Origin: JAFGHJ01 sp964606065
GTDB taxonomy: Bacteria; Hydrothermota; UBA3072
Reading direction: 5' to 3'
NCBI GenBank assembly: GCA_964606065.1
Contig: CAZSEX010000007.1
Coordinates: 1 to 56,299 of the forward strand
DNA: 56,299 nt
Below, one piece after another: positions 40,937 through 50,327 of the stretch. The position numbers were made by a program, and so were the translations under genes. Within the stretch, counting starts at the first letter, position 1, and each line of letters begins with the position of its first letter. Under the pieces are notes generated by a model. That model was given only the letters and a program-made list of their open reading frames with translations, was not told where the DNA came from and ran no database searches.

Positions 40937-41713
40937 ATGTTTAATTTTGGAATTTCCACAACGATAACACATGATAGAGATGTTTTCTCCGCTATAAAAA
41001 TGATAGGAGAAAGCTCTTTTAAATTCGTGGAAATCAGATGTGAAAAAGGTCACTTTGATTACGAGAATAAAGAAGAAATTAAAAAGGTTAAAGACTTGTT
41101 AAAGAAAAAATCTTTATCGTGCGTTTCTCTGCATCCGCCTTTATGGATCGATATTGCCAATAGGGAGGAATGGTCCAGGGTAAAATCTCTTAGAGAAGTC
41201 GAAAAAGTTATTCTTGTCGCGAAGAGATTAAAAGCCCCCAGAATTATTCTTCATCCCGGGAAAAAAGCAGGAGATATAAAAAAAGCGATTGAGAGCCTTA
41301 CTGAATTATCGGAATTCGGGAAAGAGTTTAACGTCAACATTATATTGGAAAACACTTCGCCGGGAAATCTTGGGTCTAGGGCAAACGACTTACGTGTTTT
41401 GTCAGACGAGTTCGAACTGCCGGTTTGTGTAGACACATCTCACGCAAGCGCTAAAGAGGATATATTAAATCATATGCTTCAACTTTTTGAGGATAGGATA
41501 GAACATTTTCATTTGTCCGATTCAATGAATAAAGGAAGCGACGATCACCTGGTACCCTATGAAGGAAAAATTAACTGGGAACCGGTTTTGAGTTTTTTGA
41601 AAAACCACGATGGATTCGCGATGTTTGAAATTTATCATCCCGGTGATCTCGAAATTATAAGAGAACTTGAAAAAATTAAAAAGCAATGGGAAAATAACAA
41701 AATTAACCCTTGA
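40937..41713 (+). CDS. Sugar phosphate isomerase/epimerase-like TIM-barrel protein (AP_endonuc_2 family)
   Basis: A 258-residue TIM barrel of the xylose-isomerase-like/endonuclease IV fold. Likely metal ligands lie in VSLHPPLW, RIILHPGK, IILENTSPG, CVDTSHA and HFHLSDS, the usual Glu/His/Asp series. Family members are isomerases, epimerases or nucleases; the exact substrate cannot be given. The preceding gene ends 25 bases upstream, and a TATAAT box lies between them. The stop precedes the MJ0042-type gene by about 50 bases. Confidence 0.8.
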   Translation: MFNFGISTTITHDRDVFSAIKMIGESSFKFVEIRCEKGHFDYENKEEIKKVKDLLKKKSLSCVSLHPPLWIDIANREEWSRVKSLREVEKVILVAKRLKAPRIILHPGKKAGDIKKAIESLTELSEFGKEFNVNIILENTSPGNLGSRANDLRVLSDEFELPVCVDTSHASAKEDILNHMLQLFEDRIEHFHLSDSMNKGSDDHLVPYEGKINWEPVLSFLKNHDGFAMFEIYHPGDLEIIRELEKIKKQWENNKINP

Positions 41714-41764
41714 CCTTTTGTTTTTTTTTATTATTTTTTATTGTTAAAATATTGGAGGATTTAA

Positions 41765-42292
41765 ATGGTTGTACAATGTCCGAAGTGTAAGACTAAATAT
41801 GAGGTAGCGGACATGGATGTTCCTGCCGGAGGATGCGCTGTCCAATGTCTTGAGTGTTCCAATGTATTTACAATCTACAGGGAACCTCTCAATATAAAAC
41901 TTATTCCTTATCGAGAGAATGAGTTCGAGCCGAGCGTGAGTGAAGCAAAAGAAATTTTAAAAAGCAGTATTGAATCCGGAAGTGAAACATCGGTTGAAGA
42001 GAAGTCAGTTACAGAATCGGTCCCTTTAACGGATGATTCCGAAAAAATGAAGCAACACAAAAAAGCAGAGAGGCTGGGAAGGTCTCTGGTGAAAGATATT
42101 TATCTTTATCACAAAGATAAAGTTGAACAGGGGAGAAGAAACGGCACGTTAGTTCAGCTTCTTGGAGAGGAAATAAAAAAGTCCTGGAAATTCTACAAGA
42201 AGCAGGTAGATCCGGAAATTCTGCAGGAGAAAAATTATTTTAAGGACGCTTTGAACGAGATTATAGCAGAAGGTAAAGAAGTATTTAAATAG
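41765..42292 (+). CDS. MJ0042-type zinc-ribbon protein
   Basis: A 175-residue protein. The first 40 residues form the zinc ribbon CPKCKTKYEVADMDVPAGGC ... VQCLECSNVF, typical of the MJ0042 or zinc_ribbon_5 family. A variable acidic linker follows (about 55-105), then a helical C-terminal domain (about 108-175; LGRSLVKDIYLYHKDKV). Similar proteins occur in many deltaproteobacterial and FCB genomes without a known function. ATG at 41765 follows TTGGAGG. It sits 47 bases before secDF and may be cotranscribed. Confidence 0.78.
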   Translation: MVVQCPKCKTKYEVADMDVPAGGCAVQCLECSNVFTIYREPLNIKLIPYRENEFEPSVSEAKEILKSSIESGSETSVEEKSVTESVPLTDDSEKMKQHKKAERLGRSLVKDIYLYHKDKVEQGRRNGTLVQLLGEEIKKSWKFYKKQVDPEILQEKNYFKDALNEIIAEGKEVFK

Positions 42293-42339
42293 TTCTCGAA
42301 TAATCCCAATAAATCATCATGAATATTAGGAGGTTGTAA

Positions 42340-44763
42340 ATGAAAAATCTGAAGTGGAAATGGCTTTTTATTTTCGTTTTGATAGCGATTTCTGTGTGGC
42401 AGTTATATTATTCTTTTGTGTTCTTTTCAAAAGATAAAGAAGAATTTAGCAGGATTCCGCAAAACAAACAGAAAGTAATTAAATCCAGGGCTCTGCATCT
42501 TGGCTTAGATCTGCAGGGAGGGATGCATGTGGTCATGGAAGTCGACAAATCGCAATTAAAAGAGGAAGAGCTTAAGGGTGCTGTCAACAGAGCTCTGGAG
42601 ATAATTCGGAATAGAGTTGATCAATTGGGTGTTACCGAACCGGAAATATTGAGGCAGGGTGAGGATCGCATAATGGTCCAGCTCCCGGGCGTTATTGACA
42701 GAGAAAGAGCCAGGGAAATCATAGGTAAGACGGCTTTGCTTGAATTTAAGCTGGTTAGAGAACCCCGGGAAATGCAGAATATATTGAGTAGAGTAAACGA
42801 AAAGCTTAAGACTATAGTAGGGGATACTTTTGATCTTTTCAGTTATTTTCCCCCTTCGGCCAGAGCTTACGGAGTTATTTCGCCTTATAAGGTATATATT
42901 GATTCTCTTCTCGGTCTTACCGGGATACAGGATCAGATACCTCTTGGAGATACGATACAGTGGGGAAAAGAAGTTATTTTAGAAGGCTATAAATATTACC
43001 CGTTGTATATTTTAAAAAACAAGCCTTTGCTGACCGGTAGTTCGATTCTCGACGCTACATTAGGCGTGGGGACTCAGCATGACCCTATGGGCTACAGGAT
43101 AGATCTTACCATGCGGAAAGAGGATTGGAGAAAATGGGCTCAAATTACCGGAGCAAACGTGGAAAGGCAAATAGCGATTGTTTTAGACGGAATAGTTCAG
43201 TCCGCCCCGGTCGTTCGTGAAAGAATCCCAAATGGCAGATCACAGATAACTATGGGAGATGCGACTATGGAAGAGGCTAAGACACTGGCGATTATTCTTA
43301 AGGCCGGAGCCCTGCCCGCGCCTCTCAGAGTGGTTGAAGAGCGTTCTATAGGACCTTCACTCGGTTTCGATTCGGTTAAAGCGGGAGTGCGGTCTCTTGT
43401 TATAGGGGCAATCCTTGTTTTCCTTTTTATGATTGTTTACTACTTGAAGGGCGGGTTGGTAGCCATCCTGGCTATGATTTTAAATTTAGTTTTCTTATTG
43501 GCGGTTCTTTCCGGACTGCGAGCCACCTTGACCCTACCCGGTCTTGCCGGGATCGTTTTAACTGTTGGCGCTGCAATAGACGCCAATGTTTTGATTTTTG
43601 AGAGGATACGGGAAGAATTACAGTCAGGAAAGACAATAAGAACTGCGATAGTAGGAGGGTATCAAAAAGTTTTTTCTACTATATTAGATGCCAATACGAC
43701 AACTTTTATTGCTGCTGTCATATTGTTCTATTTCGGGACCGGTCCCATAAAAGGGTTCGCCGTAACTTTGTCTATTGGTCTTGCCGCAAGTTTTTTTACA
43801 GCCATATTTATTACCCGGAATCTATTTGAATTCTGGATATTAAAAGGGTTAAAAAGTTTGCCGATGCTGAGTTTCTTTAAGAATCAAAATTTTGCTTTCC
43901 TGAAAGCGAAGAAATTGGCTTTTATTGTTTCCGGTATTTTGATCTTGAGTGGAATAGTATCGGTCTTTATACACGGAGGACTGAATTACGGAGTAGATTT
44001 TACGGGAGGAAGTATTCTCGAAGTTCAATTCGAAGGAGAAGCCATTTCTTCCGCGGAAGTGAGAGAAGCGCTTGCTACTGTAGGTTTCGGTGAGGCGGCG
44101 ATACAAAAGGAAAGAGAATCCAATCTTTTCATGATAAAAGTGCAGGAAAGCGAAGAAAGCGCAGTGGAGAAACTCAAAGGCGTTTTAATGAAAACTTTTT
44201 CGGATAGAGAAATCGATTTTCAAAGGGAGGAACTTGTCGGTCCGGCAGTTTCCAGAGGTCTCCAGACGAGGGCTTTATGGGTAGTACTGATGGGGATGCT
44301 TGGTATACTCATTTATGTCGCGATACGCTTTAACTTCCGCTTTGGAGTTGCTTCTGTCGTAGCTTTGATCCACGATATTTTCATAACTGTGAGTATACTT
44401 TCAATAACCAATACGGAATTCAGTATTCCGATAATAGCTGGTTTACTGACAATACTCGGTTATTCGATAAATGACTCTATAGTGGTTTCTGATAGAATCA
44501 GGGAGAATGTAAAGCTGATGAGAGGTAAGCCTTTCAAAGAAATAATAAATTCATCTATAAACCAGACATTTTCAAGGACTATAATAACTTCACTGACCAC
44601 TTTGTTTGTTTTACTCTCTTTGTTTTTCTTCGGTGGAAGAATACTTCATGGTTTTTCTTTGACTCTTCTTGTGGGCGTGGTGATTGGTACCTACTCTTCG
44701 ATTTTTATCGTGGCTCCAATAGTGGCAGAATGGGAGAAGAAGTCACCTTCAAGGAAGAGGTAA
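42340..44763 (+). CDS. secDF: SecD-SecF fusion protein translocase subunit
   Basis: An 807-residue inner-membrane protein that uses the proton gradient to pull secreted proteins across with SecYEG. SecD half: TM1 (about 8-28), LGLDLQGGMHVVMEV, the large P1 periplasmic domain with RNRVDQLGVTEP, and the helix bundle ending near 505. SecF half: LNYGVDFTGGSILEVQF, then five helices with LGYSINDSIVVSDRIREN. Fusions are common in Bacteroidota and Firmicutes; many proteobacteria have separate genes. ATG at 42340 follows TTAGGAGGT. The stop overlaps the next start (TAATG). Confidence 0.95.
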   Translation: MKNLKWKWLFIFVLIAISVWQLYYSFVFFSKDKEEFSRIPQNKQKVIKSRALHLGLDLQGGMHVVMEVDKSQLKEEELKGAVNRALEIIRNRVDQLGVTEPEILRQGEDRIMVQLPGVIDRERAREIIGKTALLEFKLVREPREMQNILSRVNEKLKTIVGDTFDLFSYFPPSARAYGVISPYKVYIDSLLGLTGIQDQIPLGDTIQWGKEVILEGYKYYPLYILKNKPLLTGSSILDATLGVGTQHDPMGYRIDLTMRKEDWRKWAQITGANVERQIAIVLDGIVQSAPVVRERIPNGRSQITMGDATMEEAKTLAIILKAGALPAPLRVVEERSIGPSLGFDSVKAGVRSLVIGAILVFLFMIVYYLKGGLVAILAMILNLVFLLAVLSGLRATLTLPGLAGIVLTVGAAIDANVLIFERIREELQSGKTIRTAIVGGYQKVFSTILDANTTTFIAAVILFYFGTGPIKGFAVTLSIGLAASFFTAIFITRNLFEFWILKGLKSLPMLSFFKNQNFAFLKAKKLAFIVSGILILSGIVSVFIHGGLNYGVDFTGGSILEVQFEGEAISSAEVREALATVGFGEAAIQKERESNLFMIKVQESEESAVEKLKGVLMKTFSDREIDFQREELVGPAVSRGLQTRALWVVLMGMLGILIYVAIRFNFRFGVASVVALIHDIFITVSILSITNTEFSIPIIAGLLTILGYSINDSIVVSDRIRENVKLMRGKPFKEIINSSINQTFSRTIITSLTTLFVLLSLFFFGGRILHGFSLTLLVGVVIGTYSSIFIVAPIVAEWEKKSPSRKR

Positions 44764-45095
44764 TGAACGAAACGAAACATTTCAAAGTCGGAGAGGTTCT
44801 GATTTCGGAAGGGGATGTGCCGAAGGAAATGTTTTTGATAAGGAATGGAAGAGTAAGAATAACAAGGAAAGGGGAATGGATAACGGATTTGAAGACAGGA
44901 GATTTCCTGGGCGAGATGGGCGCTCTCGATAGACATCCCAGGAGTGCCACAGCTGTGGCTATAGAAGATACGACGGTTTCGGTTCTGGCGGTTGGTGAAG
45001 TGGAGGAGAAATTACAGGAAAATCCGATGATTTATCATCTGGTAAAATCCCTGATTAAAAGATTAAGAGAAACAGACAGGAGGTTGTATTTTTAA
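44763..45095 (+). CDS. Lone cyclic-nucleotide-binding domain protein
   Basis: A 110-residue protein consisting of one cNMP-binding fold (CRP_N/CAP_ED): KHFKVGEVLISEGDVPKEMF, then the phosphate-binding cassette with FLGEMGALDRHPRSATAVA, and a C-terminal helix. No helix-turn-helix DNA-binding domain follows, so it is not a CRP-type transcription factor. Start ATG 44763 overlaps the secDF stop (TAATG) with GGAAGAGG upstream; an earlier in-frame ATG at 44730 would lie inside secDF. It may act on a partner protein. Its position between secDF and pdxJ gives no clear clue. Confidence 0.82.
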   Translation: MNETKHFKVGEVLISEGDVPKEMFLIRNGRVRITRKGEWITDLKTGDFLGEMGALDRHPRSATAVAIEDTTVSVLAVGEVEEKLQENPMIYHLVKSLIKRLRETDRRLYF

Positions 45096-45096
45096 A

Positions 45097-45804
45097 ATGA
45101 GGTTGGGTGTAAATGTCGATCATATCGCCACAATAAGAGAAGCCCGTGGAACGAATTATCCGGATCCGGTAGAAGCGGCGCTCCTGGCGGAATCCTCTGG
45201 CGCGGATGGGATAACCTGTCACATAAGAGTTGATAGGAGACACATAAAAGAAAGAGATATAAAGATACTGAGAGAGGTTGTAAAAACACATCTAAATGTG
45301 GAATGTTCTCTGGATGAAGGAATTCGGAATTTTCTGAAATCCGTAAAGCCGGATTGGGTCTGTCTTGTTCCTGAACGCCCGGAGGAAATAACAACCGAGG
45401 GAGGTCTCGATATCAGGAAAATCGCAAGAGAAATTAAAAAAGCCACACAAGAATTTAAAAAATCGGGTATAAGAGTTACTTTTTTCATTGAGCCTGTGAA
45501 TGAAATTGTCGAGCTTTCTTCAAAGCTCGGGGCGGATGCGGTGGAACTGAATACGGGTGGCTGGAGTGAGAATTCGACGGAACGCAAACTAAAAAGAATT
45601 GAAGAAGCCGCCCAGGTAGGCATTACTCTGGGACTTGAGGTTCATGCGGGTCACGGTTTGAATCTGCAGAATATTGATGATATAGTCCGGATCGAAGAAA
45701 TCAGTGAGTTGAATATAGGACATGCAATAATTGCTCGATCTCTTATTGTCGGGATTGAAAGAGCAGTTGCTGAAATGAAAGAAAGGATTTTACTCGGAGT
45801 TTAA
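45097..45804 (+). CDS. pdxJ: Pyridoxine 5'-phosphate synthase
   Basis: A 235-residue TIM-barrel enzyme that makes pyridoxine phosphate in the DXP-dependent vitamin B6 pathway. Recognised by LGVNVDHIATIREARGT at the start, DGITCHIRVDRRHIKERD, the active-site Glu in NVECSLDEGI, EVHAGHGLN and the closing ELNIGHAIIARS. It starts one base after the cNMP protein, with AGGAGGT further upstream than usual. PdxJ implies a PdxA/PdxB-type route, typical of Gram-negative lineages. Confidence 0.95.
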   Translation: MRLGVNVDHIATIREARGTNYPDPVEAALLAESSGADGITCHIRVDRRHIKERDIKILREVVKTHLNVECSLDEGIRNFLKSVKPDWVCLVPERPEEITTEGGLDIRKIAREIKKATQEFKKSGIRVTFFIEPVNEIVELSSKLGADAVELNTGGWSENSTERKLKRIEEAAQVGITLGLEVHAGHGLNLQNIDDIVRIEEISELNIGHAIIARSLIVGIERAVAEMKERILLGV

Positions 45805-45814
45805 AAAATCCAAG

Positions 45815-47053
45815 TTGGATTATCCTGGGGCCCTTGCTTATCTGTCTTCCCTCGTTGATAGGGAAAAAAACGAAAGAAAAAAATATAAAATTTCGTTAAC
45901 AAATTTTAAAGAACAGTTAAAAAAGTTCTCTGATCCCCATAAAAAATTAAGAGGTTTTTTAATAGGAGGGACTAAGGGTAAAGGTTCGACAGCTTATGTT
46001 GTGGAAGCAGTCTGCAGGAAAGCGCACTTCAAGACCGGGCTTTTTACTTCTCCGCATCTTATTTCTTATAGAGAAAGGATAAAAATAAACGGAAAGCCCA
46101 TTACCAAAAGCAAGTTTGCCTCTCTTATTGAAGAAATTTTAGAGAGTGAGGCTGATTTATCTGTATTCGAAACTTTAACCACTATGGCTTTTCTTCTGTT
46201 TGCGAGAGAAAAAGTGGATTATTCTATTTTCGAAGTCGGATTGGGGGGGAGGTTGGACGCAACAAACGTTTTTGAACCAGATGTTTCTGTAATAACTTCC
46301 ATAAGTTATGACCATACTGAAATACTCGGTGAAACTCTTGAGAAAATTACCAAGGAAAAATCAAAAATTTTAAGAAAAGAAAAAATTAATATTTCGGCTC
46401 CTCAGCAGAAAGGAATCGAAGAAATATTGAAAAAGGAGGTTGAAGGGAATATAGAATTCGTAAGGGATTATAAAGCGATCTCATTAACCGAAAAGAAAAC
46501 CGTGTTTAAATTAAACGATGAAAAAATTTCGACCGGTTTAGTAGGCGCGGCTCAGGCTTTAAATTGTGCTCTGGCGATTACAGCCTGCAGGAAAGCAGGT
46601 GTTGATTTGAGTGGCAAAAAACTCAATGAGACTTTACTGGGTTTAGAAATACCCGGGCGTTTTCAAATTATATCGAAAAATCCGCGTATAATTCTCGATG
46701 GAGCTCATAATGTCTCATCTGTCAGGGCTCTAAGAGAAACAATTAAAAAAATTTATGACAAGAGAGTTTTGCTTGTTTTTTCCTGTCTTAGAGGGAAAGA
46801 TATAAGAGGTATGCTAAAAGCGATAAAACCCATTGTTAAGAAAATTTATCCTACCGAGATACCATATATCAGAAAAACACCGATTGAGGAGATAAGAAAG
46901 ACTGTACTGCAAGCAGGTGTGGAGATGGCTGATACAACGGGTTTAATAGAAAAAGATATAAAAATCGCGGTCGAGGAAGCCTCAAATTCAGATATAATAA
47001 TTGTAACCGGCTCTTTTTATCTCGTCGGAGAAGCCTTAAAAATTAAGCATTAA
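45815..47053 (+). CDS. folC: Folylpolyglutamate synthase/dihydrofolate synthase
   Basis: A 412-residue Mur-ligase-fold enzyme that adds glutamate to folates. Motifs: the P-loop GTKGKGSTAY (family GTNGKGS, here with Lys for Asn), TSPHLISYRERIKING, EVGLGGRLDATN and SYDHTEILG with the metal His. The C-terminal domain begins with the linker and ILDGAHN. The start appears to be TTG at 45815, since no upstream ATG fits; no clear ribosome site is seen, and coupling to pdxJ is likely (10 bases apart). Confidence 0.92.
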   Translation: MDYPGALAYLSSLVDREKNERKKYKISLTNFKEQLKKFSDPHKKLRGFLIGGTKGKGSTAYVVEAVCRKAHFKTGLFTSPHLISYRERIKINGKPITKSKFASLIEEILESEADLSVFETLTTMAFLLFAREKVDYSIFEVGLGGRLDATNVFEPDVSVITSISYDHTEILGETLEKITKEKSKILRKEKINISAPQQKGIEEILKKEVEGNIEFVRDYKAISLTEKKTVFKLNDEKISTGLVGAAQALNCALAITACRKAGVDLSGKKLNETLLGLEIPGRFQIISKNPRIILDGAHNVSSVRALRETIKKIYDKRVLLVFSCLRGKDIRGMLKAIKPIVKKIYPTEIPYIRKTPIEEIRKTVLQAGVEMADTTGLIEKDIKIAVEEASNSDIIIVTGSFYLVGEALKIKH

Positions 47054-47088
47054 AATTAAAACGCTCTTGATTTCAAAAAATTCTCACC

Positions 47089-47115
47089 TTGACAAATATG
47101 AATTATTTATATCAT
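47089..47115 (+). promoter_or_regulatory. Probable promoter of the NYN gene
   Basis: TTGACA (47089-47094) with TATCAT (47110-47115) at a short 15-base spacing. The leader to the gene at 47224 is about 100 bases. Confidence 0.4.
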
Positions 47116-47223
47116 TGTACCTTTAAGACTATTTGTTGTTCGTAATGAATTCGATAACTAAGGATTTGTTGAAAAATTACGAGTAAAAAATTATTGAGAG
47201 TTACTTGCAACAAAGGAGGAATT

Positions 47224-47724
47224 ATGAAAAAAGTTGCAGTGTTTATTGATGTGCAGAATATTCAGCAGGTTTTTGAAAAGCAGGGAGCGGAGATTAGATA
47301 CGATAAATTAAAAAAACATCTTGTTGACAAATATCATGAAGAGAACGGAGATGTTGTTAAATTTACAGCTCTTATTCCCTTAAGGGAGATGGACGAGAAC
47401 AGGCTTAAATTGATCGACGCGATTTCCCTTTCCGGTTATAGAGTTCTCAGCAAGATGGCAAAGGATAGACCCGATGGTACAGTAAAGGCTAATATGGACG
47501 TAGAAATGGCTCTTGAAATCGTTGCCGTTTCAGATTATGTCGATGAGATCGTTATCGTATCCGGGGATAGTGATTTTGAACCATTGATTCATTATCTAAG
47601 TAGAAGAGGTAAGAAAGTTCTTTTGATAGGTCCGGGAAGAGGACCAACCGCCATTGAGATTATTAGGGCAGCCGACGAATTTGAAAACCTGGACGAAATA
47701 AAAGATATTGTGCGAGCAGGTTGA
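47224..47724 (+). CDS. NYN-domain (LabA/DUF88-like) putative ribonuclease
   Basis: A 166-residue PIN-like fold protein. The acidic metal site is complete: Asp9 (VFIDVQN), Asp92 (MDVEMAL), and Asp115 and Asp117 (VSGDSDFEP). The family cuts or binds RNA in several bacteria. ATG at 47224 follows AAAGGAGGA; a longer open frame begins at 47194 but lacks a ribosome site. The -35 of the downstream tRNA-Asn promoter overlaps its stop codon. Confidence 0.88.
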   Translation: MKKVAVFIDVQNIQQVFEKQGAEIRYDKLKKHLVDKYHEENGDVVKFTALIPLREMDENRLKLIDAISLSGYRVLSKMAKDRPDGTVKANMDVEMALEIVAVSDYVDEIVIVSGDSDFEPLIHYLSRRGKKVLLIGPGRGPTAIEIIRAADEFENLDEIKDIVRAG

Positions 47725-47748
47725 CAAAATAATTCTTGTTGTTATGTT
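47721..47748 (+). promoter_or_regulatory. Promoter of tRNA-Asn
   Basis: TTGACA (47721-47726), 16 bases, TATGTT (47743-47748). The TTGACA includes the TGA stop of the NYN gene. Confidence 0.6.
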
Positions 47749-47756
47749 ATTTTCGA

Positions 47757-47828
47757 TCCTCGGTAGCTCAAAGGAAGAGCGCCTGACTGTTAATCAGGAT
47801 GTTGCAGGTTCGAGTCCTGCCCGAGGAG
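47757..47828 (+). tRNA. tRNA-Asn (GUU)
   Basis: Acceptor TCCTCGG/CCGAGGA with discriminator G; anticodon loop CTGTTAA (GTT); T-arm GCAGGTTCGAGTCCTGC. The D-loop is short (TAGCTCAAAGGAAGAGC). CCA is not encoded. Confidence 0.93.
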
Positions 47829-47867
47829 TTTAATTTAAACTTTTTGTCGGAAAAAAGGATAGGATAG

Positions 47868-48968
47868 GTGCCCTACCGTAAGAGAAAAACGACATTTGAT
47901 AAATTTTCTGGTGTTTTTTTACCTCTTTTTTTTCTTTATCTTTTTCTGTTAGGGATAGAACTTTTAAATTGTTCTCTAAAGGGATTCGGAACAGGTCTCG
48001 CGAGAATGTTAATAAGCACTACTTCAAATCCTCTCATCGGACTGTTCATTGGATTACTCGCTACTTCCATAATTCAATCCAGTTCGGTTACAACATCTAT
48101 AGCCGTAGGATTCGTAGCGGCCGGTACCTTAACTGTTTCCAATGCTATACCAATAGTTATGGGTGCCAATATCGGAACCACAATTACCTGTGTAGTCGCT
48201 TCTTTAGGACATTTCTCGGTCGACAAGGAATTTTCTAAAGCTTTTCCCGCAGCAATTGTGCACGACATTTTTAATATTTTGTCCGTTATAGTTTTTCTTC
48301 CTGTCGAGTTATTATTCCATCCGATCGAACGTCTATCTCTTTTTCTGACCGACTTTTTGCTGGGGAAGGGAGGTGTAACTTTCCATTCTCCTTTAGGTAT
48401 AATAATTGATCCTGTTTCACTTAGAATAGTAGGTTTATTCAACAGGCATTATTTTCTTTTGACTTTTTTATCTTTGCTTATCGTTATTTTTGCCATAACT
48501 TTTTTCGTGAAATTTCTCAGAAAGGCTTCTGCGGAGAAATTCGAATCACTCATAGATCGTTATCTTTTTAGAAACCCTTTAACGGCCGGGCTCCTCGGTC
48601 TGGGATTAACCGCATTTGTTCAGTCGAGTTCGATAACTACGTCTCTTGTTGTTTCACTCGTTGGGACGCAGCTTACCACAATCGAGAAAATATTTCCTTA
48701 TACCCTCGGGGCTAATTTAGGGACGACGGTAACGGCTATTTTAGCCGCTTTGGTGACCGGAAACATTAATGCAATAACAGTGGCACTCTGTCATTCTATA
48801 TTTAATCTGTTTGGTATTACCGTCTGGTATCCTTTAAGAAGAATCCCTATTTTTCTTGCCGAGAAGCTCGGAGAGTTGTCGGGAAGAAAGAGGTTACTTG
48901 CATTTATTTATATAATAACTATATTTATAATAACACCGGTGATTGCAATATTTATTATCGGGAGGTAA
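47868..48968 (+). CDS. Na+/phosphate symporter, NptA/PNaS family
   Basis: A 366-residue inner-membrane transporter with two inverted-repeat halves, each with the signature QSSS: IIQSSSVTTSIAVGF near 73 and FVQSSSITTSLVVS near 250, plus GANIGTT and GANLGTT. These motifs bind Na+ and phosphate in the family. GTG at 47868 follows AAGGATAGGATA. The downstream PhoU-domain gene starts one base after its stop, a pairing common for this family. Confidence 0.88.
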   Translation: MPYRKRKTTFDKFSGVFLPLFFLYLFLLGIELLNCSLKGFGTGLARMLISTTSNPLIGLFIGLLATSIIQSSSVTTSIAVGFVAAGTLTVSNAIPIVMGANIGTTITCVVASLGHFSVDKEFSKAFPAAIVHDIFNILSVIVFLPVELLFHPIERLSLFLTDFLLGKGGVTFHSPLGIIIDPVSLRIVGLFNRHYFLLTFLSLLIVIFAITFFVKFLRKASAEKFESLIDRYLFRNPLTAGLLGLGLTAFVQSSSITTSLVVSLVGTQLTTIEKIFPYTLGANLGTTVTAILAALVTGNINAITVALCHSIFNLFGITVWYPLRRIPIFLAEKLGELSGRKRLLAFIYIITIFIITPVIAIFIIGR

Positions 48969-48969
48969 A

Positions 48970-49626
48970 ATGTTTAAGTGGTTTTCGGAATTTTTTAAAG
49001 GTTCGGGGTTGATTGATGAAGCTGAAAAGATGGTATCGGATATGCTCGGTATTGCTTACGATATGTTTCAATATTCGATGACAATCGTTATCGAAAAAAA
49101 GACGGAAAAAGAAAACATATATGAGATCGACCAAAAATTGAATTCCATGGAGATAGATGTCCGAAAGAAAATATTGGAACATCTTTCGATTAATCCCAGT
49201 CAGGATATTACTCCTTCTCTGGTTCTTGTAACACTCGTCGTAGACATAGAAAGATTGGGCGATTATTCGAAGAATCTGGTTGAGGTTTCGCATAAATATC
49301 CGGAGCCTTTAAAAGGGAAGTATATAGAAAAAATAAGAAATCTCGAATTAGAGGTCCGGAAATGTTTTGAGAATACAATAAAAATCTATAACGAACAGGA
49401 CGAAGAACTTGGTAAACAGGTAATGGAGAAGCTTTCGCGTCTTATCGATGATTGTCAGGACTTGTTGGAAAATTTGATAGAGGATAAAAGCTTGAAAAGC
49501 AGAGAAGGGATTGTATATGCTCTTCTGGTGAGACACTTAAAAAGAGTTTCTTCTCACGTCAGAAATGTTTGTTCCGGTATCGTTAATCCTTTTTATCGTT
49601 TGGGATATAAACCGAATGAGAGGTGA
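48970..49626 (+). CDS. PhoU-domain protein
   Basis: A 218-residue all-helical protein. ATG at 48970 follows GGGAGGTAAA; the open frame extends nine codons upstream into the symporter without initiation signals. PhoU-like helical bundles occur at about 10-105 and 115-210, with a weak metal-site pattern (ERLGDYSKNLVE; RHLKRVSSHVRN). In PNaS systems such proteins regulate the symporter; in Pst systems they inhibit phosphate signalling. It probably gates the upstream transporter. The stop overlaps the region used by the next gene. Confidence 0.86.
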   Translation: MFKWFSEFFKGSGLIDEAEKMVSDMLGIAYDMFQYSMTIVIEKKTEKENIYEIDQKLNSMEIDVRKKILEHLSINPSQDITPSLVLVTLVVDIERLGDYSKNLVEVSHKYPEPLKGKYIEKIRNLELEVRKCFENTIKIYNEQDEELGKQVMEKLSRLIDDCQDLLENLIEDKSLKSREGIVYALLVRHLKRVSSHVRNVCSGIVNPFYRLGYKPNER

Positions 49627-49634
49627 TTTTTTTT

Positions 49635-50324
49635 ATGGTTTTATGCTTTATACTTTCCGGCTATCTTACTTTTCCCGTAGGTGAGAAACTTAGCTATGGA
49701 GCATACTTTGGGCCTTTAAGAGCGGGATATTCCGTAATGGAAATAAAAAAAGAGATTCTAAAGGGTGAGCCTGTCTATTCAGTAGAGTGTGTTCAGAAAA
49801 CGGAAAAAGCGTTTTCTGTAATTTTTCGGATAGATGATTATTATAAATCTTTCGTCGATACGAGTACTTTTTCTTCTGTCTCCTTTATCAAAAATATTAA
49901 TGAAGGGAAGTACAGTAATAACCTTACTTTAACATTCAAAGAAGATTCGGTTTTTTATACTGATGGTCGAAGAACCGAGAAAATCGAAGAAGCTAAAGAT
50001 ATTTTTGCCGCTATTTACTGGATGCGTTGTCAGACTTTTTATCCGGGAGATACTTTGAAAATCCCTTTTCATTCTTCGGGTAAGAACCAGGAAATGATTG
50101 TTCCTGTTTCAGATTTACAGTGGACAACAGTTCCTATGGGGAAGTTCAGAACTTTTTTGCTGACTCCACAGGTAAAGGATGAAAGAATTTTCGGTTCGGA
50201 GGAGCCTATAAAAATCTGGGTTTCTGTCGATCCTCAACATATCCCCGTAAAGATCGAGAGCAAACTTAAGGTTGGTACAATTAGTTTCCAAATGGAAGAG
50301 CTTGCGGTGGCGGAAGGAATATAA
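49635..50324 (+). CDS. DUF3108-family exported protein
   Basis: A 229-residue exported protein. The start is placed at ATG 49635, eight bases after AGAGGTG; a GTG at 49623 overlaps the PhoU stop but has no ribosome site. A short signal sequence precedes FPVGEKLSYGAYFGPLRAGY, typical of the DUF3108 beta-sandwich, which ends with IWVSVDPQHIPVKIESKLKV. Members are envelope proteins of unknown role, often near polysaccharide or lipid genes. Confidence 0.82.
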   Translation: MVLCFILSGYLTFPVGEKLSYGAYFGPLRAGYSVMEIKKEILKGEPVYSVECVQKTEKAFSVIFRIDDYYKSFVDTSTFSSVSFIKNINEGKYSNNLTLTFKEDSVFYTDGRRTEKIEEAKDIFAAIYWMRCQTFYPGDTLKIPFHSSGKNQEMIVPVSDLQWTTVPMGKFRTFLLTPQVKDERIFGSEEPIKIWVSVDPQHIPVKIESKLKVGTISFQMEELAVAEGI

Positions 50325-50327
50325 GCT

